From assembly GCA_030533445.1 (NCBI GenBank), contig CM060070.1, forward strand, positions 46,770,385 through 46,834,384: 64,000 nt of DNA, read 5' to 3'. Source of the DNA: Cyprinodon diabolis (lineage: Eukaryota; Chordata; Actinopteri; Cyprinodontiformes; Cyprinodontidae). The number at the start of each line of letters is the position of its first letter. Positions within the stretch are counted from its first letter, which is position 1. Below are positions 54,091-64,000 of this stretch, piece by piece. The notes beneath the pieces were generated by a model. That model was not told where the DNA came from, did no database searches, and saw nothing but the letters and a program-made list of their open reading frames with translations. The position numbers and the translations under genes were made by a program.

Positions 54091-57000
54091 TTCTTTCTTT
54101 CTTTCCCTCGCTGATCAGATAATCCTTCCACCTGATTATCCAAGCGCAGCTCCGCCCATCTATCAGATCAAGTAAGTCTATTTGCCTTTCAGATATAATA
54201 TGAGGGAGATCTGCTGATTTGAAAGAACAACGCCCCCACTCCAAAGCGCACTCCGCATCCCACTCCATAACCCTGTTTTGTTCTGGGCTTTTGTAGTGCG
54301 GCATGGTTGCGAGGCTCTGAGAGGGCCAAATTGGCAAACAGCCTGAAGACATCTACGTGTGAGTGCTTCTCATAATATCTGACTTCACAACAAAAGCTTT
54401 CATTATCCTTCCGCCGGGCAGCGTCTCCGCTCAGAGTGTGAATTAGAGCTTCCACCCTCACAGGCCAGTTCTTTCATTTCCAACAGGGAGCATGCGGGGG
54501 AGAGCATCCTGTACCTGTGGGTGGAAAGGATCAGAGACTTTCTGCTGGAGAAATCCCACAGCCTAGAATCAGGTGAGGTGTGGAATGAGCCACAGTCGTT
54601 AAGCACTTCATAATGACCTCAGCTTCTTTATCCGCCACATCTTCTGCTTGCAAATATTAGTACCAGTTGACTGGTTTCTGGGCAGTAAACCTGAAACCAA
54701 AGCAAACCAACCATGGCTGAGATCATGGCGAACACGTTTAGTACTAGACAGCAGTGTTTCCCAACCTTTTTTCACCCGTTCTCCTTGAGCATTTTTTTTC
54801 TCACCATAAGTTCACTCTCAGTTAAAAGTACACTGAAAAAATGCTTTTGGCATTTACTTAATCACATTTAGTTTAACACAGTTGTTTTACAGTATGTCCT
54901 ACCCTGCTAACATAAACCTGGATTGATCAAACTGAGCTCCTTTGACTAACTCCCCTATAAACACATTTAAGGCGGAGGTTCATCTTCAGCAGGACAACAA
55001 GCATGAATCTACAGTTAGAACCGAGGTGGAATTGTCTAGTCAAAGTCCACAACTAAAACTAATTGAAAATAGAGCTAAAACAAAAAACATTGTTTTACTT
55101 TTTGTGAGGCAGAATTAATTTCAGTCTGTAGATATGCAGAGCTGGAGAAGTCATAATCTAAAAGACTTGCAGCTGTAAGTGGAGTGAAAGGTGGTAGCGA
55201 GTGTTTCTGGGAGGTTTGAATACAAGTAGAGGCTTTAGTTTTCTCTTTTGCTTTTACAGATAATTAAAAACCACGTCTCAGATTCTTTTCATATTTATAA
55301 TTAGGAATGAAGGATGTTATATTGTTTTACTCTCACATTTACATGGGTGGGAAATGAGTTTAGAGCAAGATGAAAAACAAGATAAGTTAAGAAGAATAAA
55401 AAAAGAGAGAATTAGCATAGCATAATTAATCCGCAAAGATAAAAGAACATATTTGCAGCACAATGACATGAAGTATAAAATCTAAAGTCGTTGCACATAA
55501 AGAAAGAGCAACTTGTACAAAGAGAACGAAATCATTGTGGCTGAGTTTGAATATTACTCCAGCAGAGGCTGGTAGTTCTGCTGCTGATACCTGCAGGGGC
55601 GGATTTAGGAAATGTGGGGCCCTAGGCAAAGACAGGCAGGGGGCCCTCTGAACTGACAAGACATCAAACAGCCCCATTCTCCAGATAGAGAAATGTTAAT
55701 AGAATAGACATCCATTATCTGTTCTAGGTTGTGTCCCTCTCTTCTTGTCCCTTTTCTTCTTGTTTTCCTCTCTATGTTTTGTACTCAGCTGACTTTTCAT
55801 GCTGTCTCTAAAGGAATGAAAGATTTTTTCCAAGCACTAAGCTCACTTAGCTGATTGCTCCTTCCTGTGTTTCCAAAAAGGCCAAAGTAAATAACCCAGT
55901 CCTTCTTTTCACTGTAGACAAGCCATGATCTGCTTATCTGTTCTCCATTTTTCATTTGGATGAAATAATAGCTGCATGAATCATGACAGCAGACAAGATA
56001 GAGGAGAGCAGGAGGCGGGGTTACCAATCTACTTGCTCTGGAGAGCAGAGTTCGCTGCTTTTAGATGTTGTCTCCAAAGTCTCCAGTAGCAGAAAAAAGT
56101 CTCTAGATTTGGCGCTAGGAGCTTTTTAGAAATCAAAGTGCTAGAGGGGTCTGAAAAGTGGCTAAATATAGCGACTAAAGCGCTAAGTTGGCAACACTGC
56201 TCTTTGCATGGTTTGTTTTCAAATGGTTTGCTGCTGTCTGTTTGGACCTTTCTGAACATGTGCAGCAAATGGACTGAACCAATATGGTGGACACTGATTT
56301 CATATTAACCATACATGTAAGCAGAGTTTTATCGGGTCCCCGGGGACTTGGGGCCCTAGGCAACTGCCTAGTGTTGCCTAATTGCCTGAGGGGGCATGGA
56401 AGAACCCTTTCCTGCTTCTGTTGGTGTATGTTTCTGACTTGGAGTGTAGACTGCCTCTTACAGTCCGTTGTGTAGAGATCAACATTCTCTGCAGCTCCCC
56501 TCTTTCTGCTGCAGAGCATCTGACTTGTCAAAGTGTGACAGTGGAGCACTGAACACTCTCCATCACATGACTGTAGAAGGAAGTGAGAACTGAGTTCTCC
56601 AGTTCTGCAAACCTCAACCTCCTAAAGAAATGAGGTGTTAGTGTGCCTTTTTCACCAGGGTGAAGGTGTTCACTCTCCACATAAAGCCATCAGCCAATTT
56701 CACTCCGAGGTACCTGAAGCAAGCAGTCATGTGAGAGCAGTATGGACAGGAGGGAGCTGGTGGAGCGGGAGATGCCATGGATGTTCTCAGACTTTGGTTT
56801 GTGACTGAGGAGGAGTAGAAGCCAGTAGTAATGGGGGCGGAGCCTAGTCAATTTAATTCAGTTTAATTCTATAGCGCCAATTCACATCACATGTCATTTC
56901 AAGGCACTTTATCATCCAGTCAGATTGATTCAAAGTTTTCTATCTAAGGAAAACCAGCTGATTGCATCGACTCATTGACTCTTCAGCAATCCCTCACACT

Positions 57001-60000
57001 AAGCATGCTTATAGCGACAGTGGAGAGGAAAAACTCCCTTTGAACAGGAAGAAACCTCCAGCAGAACCAGGCTCAGTGTGAGCGGCCATCTGCTGAGGCC
57101 CACTGGGGTTCAAGGAGACAGAAGCAGACATAGAAAAAGAAGCATAGATACAAAAGGCAACAGTTAACCAGCTCCACAGGCGGCCCCGTCCAGGAAACAC
57201 ACAGCCAGGCAGACGAGCTCCGAGCCAGCTCCCATGTCAGAGGATGAAGAGAGCACATCCAGTTAGTCACAGTCAGAGAAACAGGACTACACTGGAAAAC
57301 AGGCCAAGCTCCAACATCTAGAAACAAAGGTGTTGATGGCAGCAGCACAGCTGATATTTCTCTCCAGGATGGAGTCACAGCCAAACAGGAACAGACCAGA
57401 TGAAGCTACTATGAGAAAAAGCAGAGAGAGCAGAACGTTAGAGATTGAACTAACAGATTCTGCAGAGTGGGAGAATAGAGATAGAATGAAGCAGAATGAT
57501 GAAAAAGGGGTCCCTATGTCCTCCAGCAGTCTAAGCCTATAGCAGCAGAACTATAGAGATAGATCAGGATAACCTGAGCCACTCTAACTAGAAGCTTAAT
57601 CAAAAAGGAAAGTTTTAAGCCTAGCCTTAAAAGTAGACAGGGTGTCTGCCTCACGGACTAAAACTGGTAGTTGGTTCCACAGGAGAGGAGCACGGTTCAA
57701 GTGTAAATAGTGTGCTGACCTCGGTCTATGCAATAACGGCACTGAATTACATGTATTACATTCCATTAAATGAAAAAAAATTACTAGTTATTAATTGGAC
57801 ATTTAATAATAAATACTTGAGCCCATTCATCCATTCATTTTCTCTTACGCTTCATCCCTCTGGGTGCCAAGGGGTGCTGCTAAGTGTTGCACTGATGCCA
57901 TTTTTTGGCCCAGATACCGATACCATCTGTTTGAAGTTGATGTGTGTGTATCTATGAAGAACTGCATCCTACTTGGATGTAAAATAATCACCATCATGGC
58001 TTCAAGCTGCTGCCTTCCTTTGTGAAGCAGGAAAAAGACTAAAACAAAGTGAATCCAGTAGAACTTTTTATTGCCTACCTGGAATGGGTGACAATAGTTG
58101 AAGAAACTTTCAGCTCTCTAAATGGTATCGGTGCCGTATTGGTTGGTACTTGCTGATACCGATACCACCATTATAGTGCTGGATTGGGGCCCCACCTGAT
58201 ACTGGCGTCGGTTTTGGTGCAACATTAGTGCTGGTGACTATATCCAGCTGTCTACGGGTGAGAGGCGGGGTCCACCCTGGACAGAGAGGCGGGGTAGGTC
58301 AGTGGACAGGTCTCCAGTCCATCGCAGGGAAACACAGAGACAAACAGGACAAACAACCATTCACACTCACACCTAAGGAGAACTTAGAGAAGCCAATTAA
58401 TCTAACAGTCATGTTTTAGGACTATGGGAGGAAGCCGGAGTACCCAGAGAGAACTCACGCATGCTCAGGGAGAACATGCTAACTCCATGCAGAAAGAACC
58501 CGGGCTAGGAATCGAACCAGGAACCTTCTGGGCTGCTCAATGGAGCAGTGGGTAGCACTGCTGCCTTAGCCATGTCTTTTCTAACAACTCAAGAATAACC
58601 TTCAAGAAACCCATTAAATCCTCTCCTCCCGTCTGTTTTTAGGTTTCAAAGATTATTCTCTATATTTATTGAGATTATTAAAATATAATTTATAATATCA
58701 TAAAAGCTGATGGTTTCATTTTGTTAAATTTATTCTTCTGGACTTTCATTGATCTATTTATTTTATTTAAGGTTGGTTGGTGGTGCTTAAGCTAAATACA
58801 AATATAAGAAAATAACTAATACTAATAGATGTTTTACATGTTTCAAATTGCACATGAAGCCAAATGTTCCCTTATACCTTATAAAAAAACATTTTTCTTT
58901 ATGTTTCTTATTATTTGCGTATAAAAAAATTCTGTTTATTTTTTCTTTTGTTTACCCAAATATAAGATCAGCTGGGCCAGAAAAATCCCACCGTTCATTA
59001 CTCGTTCAATAATGACTTTAGATCAATTTAACTCTCCTCTCGCTGGTTAAACCTCATCTAAATTCATCTCCCTACTGCATCCCGCTCTTATTTACCAGCA
59101 GAACTTTCTGCTGAGGATCGAAAAGCGTGATAAGATGAACACAAAGCGCTTTAAAAAATACTCAGGGCTCTGAGTGACTGCACTGAATTAAGATCCGCAT
59201 CTTTGTAATGCACCCAGTTGCTTTGCTAAAGTCGTTTCCACTAGAAAACAGTTCTAAAAGGTTTCAGGATATCAGCCTTTCTCTGCATCACAATAAAAGG
59301 TGGTTTTTATTTTTTTATTTTGATTGTCACTCTCTTCTCCTCCGTCCCACTTATCTAAAACTAGACCCTCGCAGAACATTATACCTTTTTAGCAACAAGC
59401 CAGGAGAGATATCATCCCGCCTCCCTGCTGTGATGTGTCATAAGTCCTCTCAGTCATTCATGTGGTAATAAGTGTAACTGGTCACAGCCCTTCAGCCTAG
59501 GAGTGGGACTGACGGCTTTTTCATTCAAATGACAGGGACATGGTGTGAGAGAGAGACGGAAGCAGTGATAAGGCTGAGGATGCACATTTTACCGCAGAAT
59601 AAAGGAAATAAAAAGCAGAAGAGATGACGGGGCACATTGGAAGAGACGAGGGACAGAAGGGCTCTGAGTTTTGATGAATGACATCACACCGAAGAAAAAT
59701 GACGAGCAGAAGCAAAACATTAAAAATCTAATATTTGTTCAACAGAACATGAAAGCCACTTTCTGTAATGGATTTGGCTGCTGTATATGTTTCTATTGAG
59801 CTGTGTGTGTTGATTAAAGTGTTAGACTGCACCCAGCTTTTCATTAGGAGAGTAAACATGGAGGATCTGCTCTGCAGCTTTGCTATTCACTCTTCTTTTA
59901 GTGGATTTGCACATTTTAGCAGCATTTACCTTAGAACACTGATGAATGGCATTAATGCATTCGTCTGTATTTTCTTTAGTTTTCAGTCATAATAGTTAAA

Positions 60001-61138
60001 TGCATCCTGTCCTGCATGCAGAGTCCGGCGCAGTCTTGTTTTTCTGACATCTCATGTGTGTCAGCAGGGAGTTTTCTTTCTCTGAAAGGTACATGCTTTT
60101 TATGATAATGTTCTGTTTGCATCTTTTGCTTAATATCCTTCATTATCTTCAGAAATATTTGGCAACCCTTTTGGCGAGCCACACGTTTGCACCGTTTCAT
60201 GCTTAGAAAATGCTGTAAGAAAATGAGAGGCATGTTGATTCCACACCTTAGTTTACTTCAACTTGTTTTTTCTGCTGGAAGTTGTTTATGAAAATAATGC
60301 GTTATCAAATATTTACACCTTCAGTGATGAGAACTACATCTGGGAAGGACCTTTAATTATATCTAAGATTTTATGTTTTTATAGGACTTGCTAAGCATAA
60401 AAATCTTTATTCATGAAGATTTCGAGGTATCTTAAAATCGGATGTATTCTTTAACATCTAGACCTCGTCTCCATGGAGACCATAAACATAATTAATATAT
60501 TATTAGCTTTCACCATTCAAGTCTTTGGAGACATCTTTCTTGTTTTGCTTATGTTTATTTTATTTGCTACTAGAACTTTGAATCATGCTGTCTCAATAAA
60601 ACCACAAACCAGTTTATTGGGATTCAGTTATGATATAAGGCTTTTATTTTGAAAGGTAAAGTCAAGAATACCTGGTTTTAAATAAAAAAATTGTGGCATT
60701 CATAATTTACTCCAGGATTGTCTTTCACTCAAAGTCTTTTGGGTATCTCTCTGCAATCTTTACTGCAGTCCAGGGGTGGATTTAGAAATTTTTATTGTTT
60801 CTATTTCCAATTCAAGTTACTACTTTTAATGTTGGCCTCCTCAGGCATCCAACAAGAACAGGTGAACACAACCGCTGAGGAAGAAGTGGAGGATGATGAA
60901 GAAATGCCTGATTTAAGCGTTCTCAGGGTGGAACCAGCATACCCCGTCATGAATCAGGCAAACGGTAAGGCTACCTAAAATCTGCACCTGCTCCATTTCT
61001 TCTAAAATCCTGTATAATTATGTGCATAACTTTCCACTGGTAGATGAAGAGATCCCTCCAATAAAACATGGGAATCCCATCACAGACCGACGCAGCACCT
61101 TCCAGCCCCATTTGGCGCCTGTGGTCACGCCAACACAG
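43242..61138 (+). CDS. impact: impact (RWD domain protein, GCN2 regulator), 5' part: 7 coding exons
   Basis: Plus-strand exons give [16 protein letters not shown], then [53 protein letters not shown] and [20 protein letters not shown], colinear with human IMPACT. Residues from about 17 to 115 form the RWD domain, which in known orthologues binds GCN1 and so restrains GCN2 activation. An acidic linker follows ([13 protein letters not shown]), then the start of the C-terminal ancient (YigZ/UPF0029-type) domain. The rest lies to the right of the window. Introns 1 and 2 are swollen by minisatellites. Exon 4 has a 1-nt deletion relative to the expected frame (see the exon 4 entry), so the gene is either damaged, locally mis-assembled, or rescued by an alternative donor. 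Confidence 0.95.
43292..48768 (+). repeat. 5.5 kb minisatellite, 21-bp unit, in impact intron 1 (about 260 copies)
   Basis: The unit contains TTGATTCCTTTCAGGTTTAT plus one A/T. Variants at the junction are CAGG, CATG and CAAG (the last with a 20-bp unit near the left edge), and TTTTGT replaces TTTAT in places. CATG and CAGG units often alternate, giving a 42-bp dimer. Because 21 is divisible by 3, it stays open in several frames on both strands (periodic FRFILIP or INLKGIN); these are by-products. The array starts at the impact exon 1 donor. Confidence 0.98.
48769..49024. other. impact intron 1 spacer
   Basis: Unique AT-rich sequence between the 21-bp array and a LINE copy. Confidence 0.3.
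49025..49947 (+). mobile_element. LINE family A, longest 3' copy in the window
   Basis: Opens with the ORF2 tail at 49043-49201 ([20 protein letters not shown], then [12 protein letters not shown], stop TAG), the typical LWNxLPxxxR...FKxxLKTxLF end of L2-type LINEs, followed by a 750-bp 3' UTR ending CTATAGAAATAACCTGAATA. It is 5' truncated, as usual for LINEs. Confidence 0.85.
49948..50666. other. impact intron 1, 3' part
   Basis: AT-rich sequence leading to the exon 2 acceptor CTCACTCAG; no repeat recognised. Confidence 0.3.
50667..50795 (+). CDS. impact: impact exon 2 (RWD domain, N-terminal half)
   Basis: 129 bp, 43 codons, [20 protein letters not shown] to LTACLQ. Acceptor CTCACTCAG, donor CAG|GTGCAG. 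IYGDEW is the RWD signature tract. Confidence 0.96.
50945..51065 (-). mobile_element. SINE family G fragment
   Basis: CATCCATCCATCCATTTTCT, then GGTGCTGGTGCCTATC and CCACCCTGGACAGGTCGCCA, the reverse of the 3' part of family G. Confidence 0.65.
51066..51424. other. impact intron 2, 5' part
   Basis: GC-richer than its surroundings (GGGGTAGCCACCCACAGG); may be an old repeat, not identified. Confidence 0.3.
51425..54022 (+). repeat. 2.6 kb minisatellite, 26-bp unit, in impact intron 2 (about 100 copies)
   Basis: The unit begins GGCCTCTACAGAACAATGAC and continues CCTTAT. Point variants include GACC for GGCC, ACGG for ATGG, CTTTAC for CTCTAC, ACTATGAC for ACAATGAC and GACCTTTAT for GACCCTTAT. 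Variants occur in blocks, for example the series around 52520-52970 is largely repeated at 53060-53330. Stops occur in all frames. It fills most of the 3.3 kb intron. Confidence 0.97.
54023..54105 (+). repeat. (TTTC)n microsatellite serving as polypyrimidine tract of impact exon 3
   Basis: About 20 TTTC tetramers with one TTCTTC interruption begin directly at the end of the 26-bp array and finish 14 bases before exon 3. Confidence 0.95.
54119..54171 (+). CDS. impact: impact exon 3 (RWD YPxxxP motif)
   Basis: 53 bp, [17 protein letters not shown] plus two bases of an Asn codon. It contains the conserved RWD turn YPSAAPPIY. The acceptor GATCAG is preceded by the TTTC microsatellite; the donor is AA|GTAAGT. 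Confidence 0.95.
54297..54358 (+). CDS. impact: impact exon 4 with 1-nt deletion and tandem donor
   Basis: After TTGTAG the frame reads [16 protein letters not shown], matching human APWLKGQERADLSNSL, but then AAGACATCTAC stands where GAAGACATCTAC (EDIY) is expected: one base is missing after CTG. With the strong donor ACGT|GTGAGT (exon end 54358, 62 bp) the next exon is read out of frame. With the donor TAC|GTGTGA two bases earlier (exon end 54356, 60 bp) the frame is restored as NSLKTST-EHAGES. A sequencing or assembly slip is also possible. Confidence 0.8.
54487..54572 (+). CDS. impact: impact exon 5 (RWD C-terminal helix)
   Basis: 86 bp, [20 protein letters not shown] then EKSHSLES, matching human [16 protein letters not shown]. 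Acceptor TTCCAACAG, donor TCAG|GTGAGG. Confidence 0.94.
54573..55593. other. impact intron 5, first part
   Basis: AT-rich; ACAGCAGTGTTTCCCAACCT near 54749 is a typical DNA-transposon end but no partner was found. Confidence 0.35.
55594..56395 (-). mobile_element. hAT-like element (family C), copy 2
   Basis: Starts CAGGGGCGGATTTAGGAAAT and ends in CCTAGGCAACTGCCTAGTGT. The minus-strand frame at 55797-56027 is identical in translation to that of copy 1, including the missing zinc-finger cysteines. Confidence 0.8.
56396..56500. other. impact intron 5, unassigned
   Basis: Short stretch between the hAT copy and the LINE relic; nothing recognised. Confidence 0.25.
56501..56745 (-). mobile_element. 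LINE ORF2 relic (L2/CR1-type)
   Basis: The minus strand reads [20 protein letters not shown] then VKKAH, the block after the reverse transcriptase palm (usually FxYLGVxxxxxLxWxxNT), followed by stops in a decayed RRL...VLTSFYSHV region. Confidence 0.65.
56848..57690 (-). mobile_element. LINE family A, second long copy, antisense
   Basis: TTAATTCAGTTTAATTCTAT through to GTCTGCCTCACGGACTAAAA is the reverse complement of 49095-49947, including the ORF2 tail and its stop. Confidence 0.85.
57878..58231 (-). mobile_element. MITE (hAT-like, family E), copy 3
   Basis: AAGTGTTGCACTGATGCC at the left and GGTGCAACATTAGTGC at the right; the interior matches 32020-32393 in direct orientation with small deletions. 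Confidence 0.8.
58236..58572 (-). mobile_element. SINE family G, longest copy, antisense
   Basis: Runs from GCTGTCTACGGGTGAGAGGC to GCAGTGGGTAGCACTGCTGC; includes the reverse of TTCGATTCCTAGCCCGGG box B and a partial duplication of GAGAGGCGGGGT near 58285. The 3' end reads into a second GCAGTGGGTAGCACTGC in the opposite sense. Confidence 0.7.
58573..60844. other. impact intron 5, last part
   Basis: AT-rich. A solitary CAGGGGTGGATTTAGAAATT at 60771-60790 is a family C-type hAT end, only about 55 bases before exon 6. Otherwise nothing recognised. Confidence 0.35.
60845..60964 (+). CDS. impact: impact exon 6 (acidic linker)
   Basis: 120 bp, [20 protein letters not shown] to VMNQAN plus one base. 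The linker is acidic and poorly conserved, as in other IMPACT proteins. Acceptor CTCCTCAG, donor AACG|GTAAGG. Confidence 0.9.
61044..61138 (+). CDS. impact: impact exon 7 (start of C-terminal domain)
   Basis: 95 bp, [20 protein letters not shown] then [11 protein letters not shown], very close to human [20 protein letters not shown]. Acceptor ACTGGTAG, donor CAG|GTACAG. The preceding intron is 79 bp. Confidence 0.95.
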
Positions 61139-64000
61139 GTACAGCAGGGGAACATCAATGCTTTTAAATGCTGAAATTTAACCCTGAAGACAATATGTTA
61201 ACCAGAATATTAAATAAGATTCAGCTGGAACTAATTTGTTTCTTTGTGGGCGGGAAATATCTAAACCTGCTGATTTATACAACCGACTGACTGTTTGGAG
61301 TGAAGATCTTGTTAGTCACCTCCTGCATATTAATTTCACTCCTTAGCTCATCTTAGAAGCTTCCACCTGCTGCAAAGTGCTAATTGGGCCAATTTAACAG
61401 ATGCAGCTGTCCTGCAGGGGCGTTATGAGCTGAAATAATGGCAACCAGGGCCGGCTACAGGCTTTCATCTAATATTCTTAATGTGTTAAGTAACAAACCT
61501 GCTAAAGACGTTTAAAAGAAAACAAAAACAAGAAAAGCAGCACTTTATGGGAAGCAGGGAGGTGTTAAAAAGCCGTAGAGCATTAGTAGAGCCAACGGGG
61601 CTCATTTTTCATCCTGACGTGGAAATGAAAACGTCCTTCCAGCCAGCGGCTATGCTGGAAAGGAGGCATTTAAAGAGCCACTATTTATTACAGACTTTTT
61701 ATTCTATATATTAATATATATATTATATTATATTAAAAGAAGACAGATATATTGTTTGAAAACAGATAAAAAGCAACCTGCTGATGGTTGGCGGAGCTCC
61801 TGACTGCTCTGGATCAGTTCGTTCTGCAGCTACGTCCAGCCCTCATATTGTTCCCATTCGTTGCTTTTTTAACCTTCTTTTTTCCAATGCTTAAATTGTC
61901 AACAAACTGTTTTTTACTTTTTTCTAACCCATTGCATGTCTGTTTGTTTGAAACATGGCTGTAAATTTCTGTAGAGGCAAAAACATCTAACCTTCAATGT
62001 TTAAACTCACAAAAAAGGATTTATCAAAGCTTATTTCATATATCTTGCTAGTTAGATGAAGGTTTCATCTAGAGATGCACTGGTCCACATTTTTTCCCTT
62101 CTGATCCGATTCTGATGCCTTAATTTTCATATTTGCAAATCTCAATACTTTTCTGATTTATTCAATATTATTATTACTAATTTCTTTTTAATGACTGTCA
62201 AAAAGTCTATAAATAAGTATGACCTGTCTGTATTTGTCTGAATTTACTGGTGCATATCGAAAGAGGCCACCTGACATGAGAATACAGTCAGAAAAAGAAG
62301 TTATAAAAACCATAAACTGTTAAAAAGACAAATTCCGTCCTGCAAACCAGTATGCAGCTGTAAGGAATCAAATCCTCTGTATTCATTGAATCAGAGGCAG
62401 ATGCCCATAAACTTTCCTGCTGTTCACAAATGTTTTTATCTAAATTATATTTTCTATAGATTTAAAAAAGATCTGCCCTCCTGGATCGGCTACATTTTCT
62501 AATACCAGATCTATATATATTTTTTTTTTAATATCTGAAATGGTATAAAATATTACAGATCTTTGGTTTTTATGACATATTACTGGCTTTTAAATCAGAT
62601 GGTTGTTTAGTTGCTTTGTAACATTATCAGCATATTTCTCTTATTTAACTTGAATATTGTGTCTTTGATTAAAATGTGTTTTAAGGCAAATCTGTGCTTT
62701 AAGCAGCAGACCAGCAGCATAGTTATTGCAGTAAAGATTGTTTTATGTAGGTAAATAGATAATGAGAATTCTTAAAAAGTGTTCTAATGACATGATGTAA
62801 ATCATATAGATTAGTTTTTCTGTTGAAGTCGGTTAGCATTCAGGTTTATTTCTACTTTATTATAGACCAGTTTCCTCATTATTTCCTCAGTTTATAGAAT
62901 GTCTGATTTATATGGTTATTTTTTATTGTAAAAGGAAACAGCCTAAGTTAATTTCCTGTCCTTAGAAGAGCACTTGGACTTGATATTGAGTTTTCATGCT
63001 TTAACCCGGGAATTGATGTTTATATTTGTAACCTGGAAAGCATTGGTTTGGAACCACCTCTGAATTATAACACCAGGAAATTTGATAATATTTGCTCAAC
63101 TGTTGTTATATTTAGGAATCAGAAATTTAAAACACTAGATTTTGTACATTTACAAACATGGTAGCATCTGTTAGCATCACAGAACAGCACCTTTTTATCA
63201 AAAACATAATTAATGTGCAGAAATAAGGAATAGTTGTATTAACCATACATGGAAACAGAGTTTTATGGGGAATCCAGGAACTTGGATATTTAGGTTGAGG
63301 CTGTTGAAGCTTCTCAGACTCTGTTTAAACTGAAATGTCCTTTAATTAGAAAGAAAAGCAAGTTTCCCCTTTTAAAACCTTTTTTGACTCTTAGTAAATT
63401 CAGATTTTATAAATCGTGAACCACTTCTTCTTTAAAAAAAAAAAAGAAGAAAGACTGAAGCTAAAGTTGTTAGGTGACAATGCGTGGGCTTTCTAAGGAT
63501 GCTCAGGATTTGGAATTTAAAGGTTTTTACCACAAACATTTCTGTCTTCTTGACAGTTATTTTCCAGAACGACTGAAAACATTTGTGGTAAAAAATCCCA
63601 AAACAACAGTGTGCAGTCTGTTGCATTTTTTAAATCTCATGGTAAAGTTAGCAGTGCAAGAAGAGTCACATTGTAATTTGCAAGTTGATGAATTCTGCAG
63701 CATGGCAGCTTTAAAGACAATTAATTACCGTCTAGCTTTTAGTTTTTATGTTACCTATTTGATGTATTTGTACATTGAATATTGTGTTTCTCCATGAAGC
63801 TTAGCATGGACATAATTTGATATAAATTCAGGAATTGCTTTCTCTTGCATTGCACTGTCAGGACCCTTCATTGCAGACCTGCAAAACGGTCTCTCCTGCA
63901 CTATCAGGACCCAGATCTTGACTATCAGGACCCAGACCTGTACTGACCTGTATTGTCAGGACCCTTCATTGCAGGACCGGAAGTTTATTCCCGAAGTTGT
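61139..64000. other. impact intron after exon 7
   Basis: AT-rich; GAGATGCACTGGTCCACA near 62073 is a lone hAT/MITE-like end, and 63237-63290 (ACCATACATGGAAACAGAGT) is a scrap of hAT family C. The next impact exon (human VKMVLSKLYENK) was not found. Confidence 0.35.
63850..63990 (+). repeat. short tandem-like block with TCAGGACCC
   Basis: TCAGGACCC at 63858, 63904, 63925 and 63956; the longer phrase TGTCAGGACCCTTCATTGCA occurs twice, 98 bases apart. It may be the edge of another minisatellite continuing past the window. Confidence 0.55.

Noticed and set aside
63474..63797. 107-codon plus-strand frame as the next impact exon
   Set aside because: No similarity to the expected VKMVLSKLYENK region, and the frame is AT-rich and low in complexity.

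Overview
The window looks like a piece of teleost fish genome. It carries the 5' halves of two vertebrate genes lying head to head: osbpl1a (ORP1, minus strand) and impact (plus strand). The same order and orientation is known on human 18q11.2. Several introns are compact (78-150 bp), and the remaining space is filled with fish-type interspersed repeats: Tc1-like, several hAT-like families, LINE 3' ends and tRNA-headed SINEs. I cannot name the species; all gene calls are by eye from translated exons and remembered vertebrate homologues.

Layout. 1-1990: AT-rich sequence with a G-rich tract, a Tc1 relic and a CA/TA microsatellite. 1993-17104: a 15.1 kb minisatellite of an 11-bp unit (GGACCAACCAA), open in all six frames, lying beyond the last osbpl1a exon visible here, so most likely in an osbpl1a intron. 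17105-18878: intron with a deleted Tc1-like element. 18879-38583: fourteen coding exons of osbpl1a on the minus strand, 434 codons in phase throughout, encoding three ankyrin repeats, a PH domain and the start of the following helical region; the FFAT motif and sterol-binding ORD must lie left of the window. 38584-42619: intron 1. 42620-43241: probable non-coding exon 1 of osbpl1a and a shared promoter with ETS-like sites. 43242-61138: seven exons of impact (RWD domain, acidic linker, start of the C-terminal domain). Its intron 1 holds a 5.5 kb array of a 21-bp unit, and its intron 2 a 2.6 kb array of a 26-bp unit that runs into a TTTC microsatellite acting as the polypyrimidine tract of exon 3. 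61139-64000: next impact intron.

The genes themselves are ordinary. osbpl1a encodes a Rab7-linked late-endosomal sterol sensor and impact a GCN1-binding brake on GCN2; they are unrelated in function but seem to share a promoter. The unusual part is how repeats and splicing are entangled. Three unrelated minisatellites occupy roughly 36% of the window, all apparently intronic. The 21-bp array grows directly out of the impact exon 1 splice donor, and its units look like recursive-splice sites. The 11-bp array would give osbpl1a pre-mRNA over a thousand GGUUGG motifs. A hAT-like insertion duplicated exactly the first eight bases of osbpl1a intron 2. impact exon 4 carries a 1-nt deletion that a tandem donor could compensate.
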